This document shows, piece after piece, positions 58,144 to 64,000 of a stretch of DNA of 64,000 nucleotides. The translations under genes and the position numbers were made by a program. How positions within the stretch are numbered: the stretch's first letter is position 1; each line of letters opens with the position of its first letter. The notes beneath the pieces are model-generated. The model had not been told where the DNA came from. It searched no databases and worked only from the letters and a program-made list of their open reading frames with translations. Source of the stretch: Deltaproteobacteria bacterium RIFCSPHIGHO2_02_FULL_44_16 (GTDB lineage: Bacteria > UBA10199 > 2-02-FULL-44-16); the NCBI GenBank assembly GCA_001798185.1, contig MGRM01000027.1, positions 1 to 64,000 of the forward strand, in the 5' to 3' direction.

Positions 58144-58968
58144 TTACTCCTTTGTACTTCTGAGCTCTTTTGAGCGTTGCACTGCTGCCTTCATGGCTTC
58201 TTCGATTGTCTTCCAAAATTGACGGTTTTCGAAAACTTTCATTGCTGCCCACGTGGTCCCTTTTTTTGAAGTCACCCGTTCGCGAAGTTTTTCTGGATCA
58301 GCGCCGTCTTGAGCTGCAATTGCTGCTGCCCCAAGCGCTGTTTGGACTGTCATCCGAAGTGCGAGTTTTGGATCGAGTCCCAGTTTTTCCGCTGCATCGC
58401 GCATCGCTTCCATCATCGCGAAGAAATAAGCGGGACCAGTTCCCGAAAGTGCAGTAATCACATCCATAAGTTTTTCATTTCGAATGTCGATGGTCTGGCC
58501 GACAGCTTGAAAAATTTGATGGGCAAAACGTCGATCACGTTCTGGCATCTCCTTTGCGCAACAAATAGCACTGACACCAGCATCGATGAGCGCTGGAAGA
58601 TTTGGCATGACGCGAACAAGTTTTGCTTTGTTTCCAAAAAGTGTTTTGAGCTTTGCGAGATCGACCCCTGCTGCGATGGAGATCACGACATGATCAGCCG
58701 TGAGTTTCTTGGCAATTTCCGCGGCGACGGCTTTCATGTCCTGCGGTTTGATTCCGAGGATTAACGTATGAGCGCTTTCGACAAGGGAGACATTATCGGG
58801 TGTCGTGTGAATGCCGTAGGTTGTTTCCAGGAGTTTGAGACGTTTCGTTCTGCGGGCTGAGGCAATGATTTCATAGGAACGTACAAGTTGTGATCGAAGA
58901 AGTCCCTTTATGAGCGCTTCGCCCATATTTCCAGCGCCAAGCACACCGACGATGTATCGATTTTTCAT
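58144..58968 (-). CDS. proC: Pyrroline-5-carboxylate reductase
   Basis: A 274-residue ProC, the last enzyme of proline synthesis, which reduces pyrroline-5-carboxylate with NAD(P)H. The Rossmann motif V-L-G-A-G-N-M-G-E-A-L is at the N-terminus; L-G-I-K-P-Q-D, V-R-V-M-P-N-L-P-A and the signature D-V-I-T-A-L-S-G-T-G-P-A-Y and V-T-S-K-K-G-T-T follow. Full length; single start at 58968. Confidence 0.95.
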   Translation of the reverse strand: MKNRYIVGVLGAGNMGEALIKGLLRSQLVRSYEIIASARRTKRLKLLETTYGIHTTPDNVSLVESAHTLILGIKPQDMKAVAAEIAKKLTADHVVISIAAGVDLAKLKTLFGNKAKLVRVMPNLPALIDAGVSAICCAKEMPERDRRFAHQIFQAVGQTIDIRNEKLMDVITALSGTGPAYFFAMMEAMRDAAEKLGLDPKLALRMTVQTALGAAAIAAQDGADPEKLRERVTSKKGTTWAAMKVFENRQFWKTIEEAMKAAVQRSKELRSTKE

Positions 58969-59062
58969 TGCAATCTTTTAAATGATTTTGATCAGTGACG
59001 CAAATGGTTTTCCAAACAGCTCTTGACATACATCTATTTTTAGAGAAAGATACATATCAAGT

Positions 59063-59269
59063 ATGGCTACAAAAACAACAATGAACTTACCTGAAGAGCT
59101 CTTGAAAGAGGCAGTAGAAGTCAGTGGGGCTCAAACGAAAACGATGGCCGTCATTTTAGGGCTTGAGGAGCTTATCCGCAAAAAACGTTTAGAAGGCCTT
59201 CTGAAACTGAAAGGAAGTGGAAAAGTTCATTTTTCAAGAAGTGATTTGAAGCAATCTCGACGCCGATGA
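59063..59269 (+). CDS. vapB: VapB-like antitoxin
   Basis: A 68-residue antitoxin: T-T-M-N-L-P-E-E-L-L-K-E-A-V-E and T-K-T-M-A-V-I-L-G-L-E-E-L-I form a ribbon-helix-helix N-terminus (DUF2191-like), and the C-terminal half is basic. It overlaps vapC by the ATGA at 59266-59269. A -35-like TTGACA lies at 59023-59028. Confidence 0.8.
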   Translation: MATKTTMNLPEELLKEAVEVSGAQTKTMAVILGLEELIRKKRLEGLLKLKGSGKVHFSRSDLKQSRRR

Positions 59270-59670
59270 ATGTTCTTGTTGATTCTTCTCTTTGGATTGA
59301 ATTTTTTCAAAAAAAGCCGCGCATTGATCTCACTTCATTAGAACTTCTTCTTGAGGAGAGGCGAGTTGTTACCTGTCTTCCTATCCAAGCTGAAATTCTT
59401 TCAGGGAAAATGGATCATCTTACAGCTCAAAAGGTAAAAGCAGCATTTGAAGTGATGATCCATGTTGATCCCGATTGGAACTCTCCTATCATCTGGAAAG
59501 AAATTGCGACGCTTGCGCACCTTACCAAGAAAAAAGGTCAAAAGATGCCAGGCCTTGTTGATCGAATGATTCTTATTGCTGCAAAAACTTCAGGATCCCT
59601 TCTTTGGAGTATGGATAAGCACATGAATCAACTTGCAGTGCTTGCAGAAGTGCAACTGTTTTTGTCTTGA
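59266..59670 (+). CDS. vapC: VapC-like PIN-domain toxin
   Basis: A 134-residue PIN-domain ribonuclease toxin. The acidic catalytic residues are visible: Asp6 (L-V-D-S-S), Glu43 (Q-A-E-I-L-S-G) and the Asp of G-L-V-D-R-M-I-L-I-A near residue 98, with the closing D-K-H-M at about 117. It is normally neutralised by VapB, encoded immediately upstream. Confidence 0.85.
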   Translation: MNVLVDSSLWIEFFQKKPRIDLTSLELLLEERRVVTCLPIQAEILSGKMDHLTAQKVKAAFEVMIHVDPDWNSPIIWKEIATLAHLTKKKGQKMPGLVDRMILIAAKTSGSLLWSMDKHMNQLAVLAEVQLFLS

Positions 59671-59681
59671 AAGTTGTTTTG

Positions 59682-60470
59682 CTATTTTTCTGACGTATTT
59701 TGCCGACGCTCTCCAAAAATCGCGGTGCCGACGCGGATGATGGTGGCCCCTTCTTCGATGGCGATGTCGAAGTCGTGGCTCATGCCCATCGAGAGTTCCT
59801 TGAGATCAAGTTGCTCTGCGAGTTCGCGCATCTGACGAAAGTAAGGACGGCTTGCTTCGGGATTCGGGTCATAAGGAGGAATACATATAAGACCTTTCAC
59901 GCGAAGATGTTGCAGTGATTGCATCTGATGCAAAAGTTCTGCAGCATCTTTCGGTGTCATTCCGGATTTGGAAGATTCGCCGCCAATATTTATCTCGAGA
60001 AAAAGATCAATAGAATCTCTTTCGAAACATTCTTTGGTAACGGGTCCTGCCGCCTGCGGTGTCCCGGCCCTCCCGCTATTGGCGGGAGACCCTCCCGGAA
60101 CACGCTCCGGCGTCACCCGAACCATGGAGTTTCGAAAGAGATCTATTGCTACTGCTGTTTTCATGGAATCGATCACAATGCTTGTTGTAATCGGCGCAAC
60201 AAGTTTTACTTTATTACGTTGAAGATGCCCGATGAAGTGCCATCGGATTTCAAGATCATGAAGGAGCGCAGCTTTCTCTTTCATCTCCTGAGCGTAGTTT
60301 TCTCCAAAATCTCGTTGTCCTGCATCATAGGCTTCTCGAATCAAATCTGTTGATACTCCTTTTGAAACAGCAATGAGTTGGATCACTGTTGGATCTTGGC
60401 CAGATTTACGTGCAGATGATTCGATTTTGCGTTGGACGTTTTGCAATTGTTGAAAAAGAGGTTTGTTCAT
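59682..60470 (-). CDS. YggS/PLPBP family protein with an in-frame insertion
   Basis: A 262-residue PLP homeostasis protein of the YggS (PROSC/PLPBP) family, longer than the usual 220-235. The PLP-lysine motif I-A-V-S-K-G (L-I-A-V-S-K), F-G-E-N-Y-A-Q-E and [12 protein letters not shown] are intact, as are the late [12 protein letters not shown] and I-R-V-G-T-A-I-F-G. Between residues about 108 and 155 a 47-codon segment rich in Pro and Gly is encoded by a palindromic element (60008-60148); the sequence resumes with [10 protein letters not shown]. Confidence 0.9.
   Translation of the reverse strand: MNKPLFQQLQNVQRKIESSARKSGQDPTVIQLIAVSKGVSTDLIREAYDAGQRDFGENYAQEMKEKAALLHDLEIRWHFIGHLQRNKVKLVAPITTSIVIDSMKTAVAIDLFRNSMVRVTPERVPGGSPANSGRAGTPQAAGPVTKECFERDSIDLFLEINIGGESSKSGMTPKDAAELLHQMQSLQHLRVKGLICIPPYDPNPEASRPYFRQMRELAEQLDLKELSMGMSHDFDIAIEEGATIIRVGTAIFGERRQNTSEK
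60008..60148. repeat. Palindromic element inserted within yggS
   Basis: A 141-bp element, a multiple of three. The ends are inverted repeats CAATAGAATCTCTTTCGAAAC (left) and GTTTCGAAAGAGATCTATTG (right); the GC-rich middle has CTCCCGC and GCGGGAG around TATTG. The coding product repeats I-D-L-F at both ends. See finding. Confidence 0.75.
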
Positions 60471-60472
60471 AA

Positions 60473-60620
60473 ATTGAAAGTCTCTCGGAGGCGCTGTCTC
60501 ACTACGGAAAAAATCCTCACTCGCCGGATTTTTTCCTGCGCTTCAGCCTGCTGTGCATTGAGGCTTCGTTCCCAGCGTCTGAAGACGCCGCTCGACAATC
60601 GCCTCCTGCGGACTTTCAAT
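60473..60620. repeat. Inverted-repeat element upstream of yggS
   Basis: A 148-bp non-coding element with imperfect terminal inverted repeats (ATTGAAAGTC...CGGAGGCG at 60473 and CGCCTCC...GGACTTTCAAT at 60620). Internal hairpins are GAAAAAATCC/GGATTTTTTCC and GCGTCTGAAGACGC. It ends 67 bp before the lipoprotein gene and begins 3 bp from the yggS start. Confidence 0.6.
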
Positions 60621-60687
60621 TTCACCCGTACCACTTCTTGTCAATCGTTCAAAAGCACGATATCATTCAAAAATTACTGGGGGATTC

Positions 60688-61224
60688 ATGAGGCGAGCTT
60701 TGCCAACATTGTTGGTGACACTTTTTATTGTTTGGCAAAGCGGATGTCTTTTTGGCGGCAAAAGCAGCTATCACGGCGTGAAATCCTATCGTGAAGGACG
60801 CGTTTTTCTTCCGGAGCACCGCTCGTATAATGTAGGGGAGCTTCCACGTGGCTGGTACGAAATTGAGACCGATGCGAGGGCTATTGCTTTTTATCATGAT
60901 GCGTATCGATCAACTATGTTTACCGATGCTTTTTGCAAAGATGCTTTTGATGATGTTTCCCACGAAAAATTGATTGCCAAAATGGTGGGTGGACTTCAAG
61001 GACTTCAGACCATCAGCTCGAAAACCTTTCAGCTCGATGAGCGAAGAGCATTGCAAAAGCATTTTCGAGGATCATTAGATGGAATCGAAGTGGGGGTTGT
61101 TGCTGTTGTGGTCAAAAAAGACCAATGTCTTTTTGATTTTGTCCTTGTGACTCCTCCACAACCAGAAAAGCAAGTGACAGAAGATTTCGAACATTTTTAT
61201 CAAGCGTTTCACTTTACACGATAG
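60688..61224 (+). CDS. Lipoprotein before the second MCE operon
   Basis: A 178-residue predicted lipoprotein (signal with lipobox W-Q-S-G-C-L). The mature part is mixed alpha/beta with R-G-W-Y-E-I-E-T-D-A-R-A-I-A-F-Y-H and a Cys pair (F-C-K, Q-C-L-F-D). It resembles no family I recognise. GGGGG precedes the ATG. In some organisms a lipoprotein cooperates with MlaEFD, and this gene directly precedes the operon, so a link to lipid transport is plausible. Confidence 0.6.
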   Translation: MRRALPTLLVTLFIVWQSGCLFGGKSSYHGVKSYREGRVFLPEHRSYNVGELPRGWYEIETDARAIAFYHDAYRSTMFTDAFCKDAFDDVSHEKLIAKMVGGLQGLQTISSKTFQLDERRALQKHFRGSLDGIEVGVVAVVVKKDQCLFDFVLVTPPQPEKQVTEDFEHFYQAFHFTR

Positions 61225-61226
61225 GA

Positions 61227-61263
61227 AATTTACCAATAACTGACAGTTAGTTATTGGTAAATT
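61227..61263 (+). promoter_or_regulatory. Perfect 15-bp inverted repeat before mlaE
   Basis: AATTTACCAATAACT and its complement AGTTATTGGTAAATT are separated by 7 nt. The hairpin ends 11 nt before the mlaE ATG at 61275. It has no T-run and may act as a translational or transcriptional regulatory structure or as a protein-binding site. Confidence 0.55.
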
Positions 61264-61274
61264 GCTTGCAAGAT

Positions 61275-62120
61275 ATGACTTCAAAACGGATGGACATAGA
61301 GCGTTCTTTGTCAGCTCAGCCCATGACACCGCCGATCTTCAGTCCTCGGGCTTTTGCCGCGTCGATTGGAGAGCGAGCGATTGATTTGATTACCTTTGCC
61401 GGTGGAATGACAAATCTTACGATTGCCACGTTTCGTGCTCTTTTTCGACATCGCCTTTCGGTCGTCGAGCTTGTTCATCAATTAGCTTTTATTGGAAATC
61501 GTTCTTTTGCGATTGTGGGACTCACCGCTATTTTCACGGGGATGGTCTTTGCGCTTCAACTTGCAGTGGGCATGGGTCGGTTTGGACTCAAAACCTATAT
61601 TGGACAAATTGTCGGAATCGCTATCTTGCGAGAACTCGGTCCCGTGTTGACCTGTCTGATGATCGCCGCTCGCGTGGGGAGTGGGATTGCCGCTGAGTTG
61701 GGATCGATGGTGGTGACCGAGCAAGTGCTTGCCATTGAAGCGATGGGAGCAAATCCGATGCAAAAACTTGTTGTGCCCAGACTTCTGGCGACGATGATTG
61801 CGGCTCCGATTTTAACCGTGATGGCAGATATCATCGGTGTTTTTGGAGGGAGTGTCATTGCGATTTCGGAGGCAGGAGTCACACTTCCCTTTTATCTCGA
61901 TCAAATTCAAAACACGGTCATCATGGAAGATTTTTCGAGCGGAGTTTTTAAAGCCATCTGCTTCGGCTTTTTTATTTCGATGGTCTCTTGTTATCACGGC
62001 CTCAGCACGGTCGGCGGGACTGAAGGGGTTGGCCGATCGACAACACGAGCGGTCGTGCACGCATCGATGTTTATTTTTGTGTCAGACTTTTTCTTAACGA
62101 AACTCTTTATCACTTTATAA
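61275..62120 (+). CDS. mlaE: MlaE-like phospholipid transporter permease
   Basis: A 281-residue permease of the MlaFEDB-type lipid transporter. After a polar N-terminus it has about five membrane helices and the motifs R-E-L-G-P-V-L-T-C, A-A-R-V-G-S-G-I-A-A-E-L-G-S-M, A-I-E-A-M-G-A-N-P and P-R-L-L-A-T-M. The start is uncertain: ATG at 61275 or 61290. Gene order mlaE-mlaF-mlaD follows. Confidence 0.9.
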   Translation: MTSKRMDIERSLSAQPMTPPIFSPRAFAASIGERAIDLITFAGGMTNLTIATFRALFRHRLSVVELVHQLAFIGNRSFAIVGLTAIFTGMVFALQLAVGMGRFGLKTYIGQIVGIAILRELGPVLTCLMIAARVGSGIAAELGSMVVTEQVLAIEAMGANPMQKLVVPRLLATMIAAPILTVMADIIGVFGGSVIAISEAGVTLPFYLDQIQNTVIMEDFSSGVFKAICFGFFISMVSCYHGLSTVGGTEGVGRSTTRAVVHASMFIFVSDFFLTKLFITL

Positions 62121-62132
62121 ATGAAGGAATGA

Positions 62133-62882
62133 ATGGCTCTCATTTCATTTCAAAAAGTTTGTAAGGCATTTGGTGCAAAACAGATTCTCGTGAACGTCGA
62201 TATTGAGATCCTAGAGGGAGAGACGCTGACGATTATTGGAGGAAGTGGAACCGGAAAATCGGTCTTTTTGAAACTTCTTCTCGGAGTTTTAAATCCCGAT
62301 AAGGGAGCTGTTTTTTTTCGAGGGAAAAATGTTTCGGATATGAAGGAAAAGGATTTGATTGAGATGCGAAGCCATATGGGGATGCTCTTTCAGGGAGCGG
62401 CGCTTTTTGACTCGCTCACGGTGGGACAAAATGTGGCGTATCCGCTGAAAGTTCATTTTGATTATGATGATGACAAAGTGGAAAACATTGTGGCGGAGTG
62501 TCTTCAGATGGTGGGACTCCCCGGAATCGAAGATATGATGCCAGCAGATCTCTCAGGAGGTATGCGCAAACGTATCGGTCTTGCGCGCGCGATTGCGACA
62601 CATCCTGATGTCATTCTCTATGATGAGCCGACGACAGGACTTGACCCTGCCAATACGCAGAGGATTGCAAAACTGATTCGCGAACTTCAGCAAAAACTTT
62701 CAGTGACTTCTGTTGTCGTAACGCATGATATGGAATTCGCCTTTTCGATTTCAAATCGAATGGCAATGCTTCATCAGAGAAAATTTTCCTTTGTCGGAAC
62801 CGTCGATGAAGCGCGATCGTCTTTAAATCCAGTAGTTCAAAATTTTTTACAAGGAAAGATGGAAACAGGAGATACGTCCTAA
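62133..62882 (+). CDS. mlaF: MlaF-like ABC ATPase
   Basis: A 249-residue ABC ATPase with complete motifs: Walker A G-G-S-G-T-G-K-S, signature L-S-G-G-M-R-K-R, Walker B I-L-Y-D-E-P-T-T-G-L-D-P and H-loop T-H-D-M. The L-S-G-G-M-R-K-R form is typical of MlaF. It drives lipid transport by the permease encoded upstream. In contrast to the ATPase at 32524 its catalytic motifs are normal. Confidence 0.95.
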   Translation: MALISFQKVCKAFGAKQILVNVDIEILEGETLTIIGGSGTGKSVFLKLLLGVLNPDKGAVFFRGKNVSDMKEKDLIEMRSHMGMLFQGAALFDSLTVGQNVAYPLKVHFDYDDDKVENIVAECLQMVGLPGIEDMMPADLSGGMRKRIGLARAIATHPDVILYDEPTTGLDPANTQRIAKLIRELQQKLSVTSVVVTHDMEFAFSISNRMAMLHQRKFSFVGTVDEARSSLNPVVQNFLQGKMETGDTS

Positions 62883-62892
62883 GGGAGAAGCT

Positions 62893-63732
62893 ATGGCACG
62901 AGAACGAATGACAGAACTTCGAGTTGGAACCTTCATTGTCTTAGGTGGCCTTCTTGCCATGCTGATGATTTTCTTTATCGGTGGTGAAGGGAAGATTTTT
63001 AAACGTACCTATACACTGTATACTCAATTTGAATCTGTTGCAGGACTTCGACCGGGAGCCGATGTCCTTCTGGCGGGGATGCGTGCCGGAACAGTCGAAA
63101 ATATTTGGTTTCCTAAAGATCTCACCGATAAACAAGTTCGTGTGGCTTTAAAAATTCAACGACATTTTCGCGATCGCATTCGCACGGATAGTTTTGCGCT
63201 CGTCAGTACGCAAGGGTTGTTGGGAGATAAATATGTTTCTCTGACGGTCGGCAGCCCTGATCAACCGGAATTGAAAGATGGAAGTTTACTTGCTTCTAAA
63301 GAGGGCGGATCGATTTCGGCAGTTGCGGATAAAGTCAACGAGGTGATGGGAGATGTAAAAGAAATTTCGTCTTCTATTAAAGCGATGTTTCAAGGAAGTA
63401 TCGATTCCAAAAGTGAAGGGGATATTCGAGCCTCTATTGCTTCTCTTCGTCGGCTGATGGAACATGTTGAAAAGGGAGAAGGTCTTTTGCATGCTCTTGT
63501 CTATGATCCTCAAGGAGGAGAGATGATGGCATCCCTTTCTCAGGCCTCAAAATCAGCAGAGGAAATTCTCGAAACCGTTCGCACGGGACAAGGAACCGTC
63601 GGACTTCTGATCAATGACCCGGCTATTTATGAAGATGTTCGAACCCTTCTAGGCCGCACAAGTCGCAATAAACTCTTTCGTGCCGTCATTCGCGCAACTC
63701 TCCGCAAAAATGAGAACCAAGTATTGAAATAG
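62893..63732 (+). CDS. mlaD: MlaD-like MCE protein
   Basis: A 279-residue MCE protein with an N-terminal signal-anchor (about 12-32) and an MCE domain (F-E-S-V-A-G-L-R-P-G-A-D-V-L-L-A-G-M-R-A-G to Y-V-S-L-T-V-G). The C-terminal 130 residues are helical, ending near L-L-G-R-T-S-R-N-K-L-F-R. It forms the periplasmic lipid-binding ring of the MlaE/F transporter. Confidence 0.9.
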   Translation: MARERMTELRVGTFIVLGGLLAMLMIFFIGGEGKIFKRTYTLYTQFESVAGLRPGADVLLAGMRAGTVENIWFPKDLTDKQVRVALKIQRHFRDRIRTDSFALVSTQGLLGDKYVSLTVGSPDQPELKDGSLLASKEGGSISAVADKVNEVMGDVKEISSSIKAMFQGSIDSKSEGDIRASIASLRRLMEHVEKGEGLLHALVYDPQGGEMMASLSQASKSAEEILETVRTGQGTVGLLINDPAIYEDVRTLLGRTSRNKLFRAVIRATLRKNENQVLK

Positions 63733-63787
63733 CGATTTATGAATGGTAACATGGCGTTGTCTTTCACCAACATTTTAAGGAGGTTTC

Positions 63788-64000
63788 ATGGGACTTGAAT
63801 CCGAACGACGTAACTTGATGGATATGGTCACAAGTCTTCACGACGTTCACGGATATCAGGAACTCAACTGGGAAGGAAATTTTGCTGAATATCTCCGTAT
63901 CGTCGAAAAAAATCCTGCCGTTGCTCGCACTGCCTTTCAACGCGTTTACGATATGATCATCCGTGAAGGGTTTGAAGAATACACCGAACATAAAAAGAAA
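63788..64000 (+). CDS. PrkA-type serine protein kinase, N-terminal fragment
   Basis: The first 71 codons of a protein cut by the right edge. The motif L-N-W-E-G-N-F-A-E-Y-L-R-I-V-E-K-N-P and A-F-Q-R-V-Y-D-M-I matches the N-terminus of PrkA (YeaG-like), a soluble serine kinase/AAA protease-like stress protein of about 640 residues. AAGGAGG lies 4 nt before the ATG. Confidence 0.9.
   Translation, partial: MGLESERRNLMDMVTSLHDVHGYQELNWEGNFAEYLRIVEKNPAVARTAFQRVYDMIIREGFEEYTEHKKK

Overview
The window is about 64 kb of compact, moderately AT-rich Gram-negative DNA with short intergenic gaps and many overlapping start/stop codons. Lipoprotein signal peptides, an outer-membrane porin, two MCE/Mla lipid-transport operons, FHA and PEGA Ser/Thr-kinase signalling and a secretin-less type III secretion locus together suggest a deltaproteobacterium-like lineage (broadly the Myxococcota/Bdellovibrionota/UBA10199 neighbourhood). 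This placement is inference from gene content only; there is no rRNA in the window.

Left part (1-36.5 kb): a mixed housekeeping and accessory region. It holds a BrnT/BrnA toxin-antitoxin pair at the edge, a GNAT enzyme, a frameshifted glycerophosphodiesterase, a Cys/Met-metabolism PLP enzyme, a PEBP-family protein, a very large protein (7.5-11 kb) whose C-terminus looks like a zinc metalloprotease with its catalytic glutamate lost, an aldo/keto reductase and a large lipoprotein. A tRNA-His(GTG) at 14.47 kb is followed by an accessory patch (second BrnT/BrnA pair, HNH protein, retropepsin cassette). Then come glycerol kinase, a YceI/porin/SRPBCC operon, two tandem M3 peptidases, a pair of YdcZ-type transporters, and an operon of RND exporter, MCE permease, ATPase, MCE substrate-binding protein and TPR lipoprotein.

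Central part (36.5-57.4 kb): a type III secretion locus with an unusual flagellum-like layout. It carries SctJ, a FliA-type sigma factor, an SctI-like inner rod protein, a FliG-like protein, SctL, SctN, SctO-like and SctP-like proteins, separate FliM-like and FliN-like C-ring proteins, a FliO-like protein, SctR, SctS and SctT. These are followed by two putative secreted helical proteins, each paired with a TPR chaperone. A divergently oriented FHA sigma-54 activator and a PEGA-domain Ser/Thr kinase lie next to it. No secretin, SctD, needle, SctU or SctV gene and no hook or flagellin gene is visible. Two operons share the promoter-like motif GCAACATTGGG-N11-CCGATAA, whose -10 resembles the FliA -10. 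The substrate/chaperone operon has a near-consensus sigma-54 promoter. The locus may therefore be controlled in two tiers, as in flagellar regulons.

Right part (57.4-64 kb): FmdB-like zinc ribbon, YggT, ProC, VapB/VapC, and YggS carrying an in-frame 141-bp palindromic insertion. A lipoprotein and a second MCE operon (MlaE, MlaF, MlaD) follow, then the first 71 codons of the PrkA serine kinase. Palindromic MITE-like elements are scattered through the window, some touching or entering genes.
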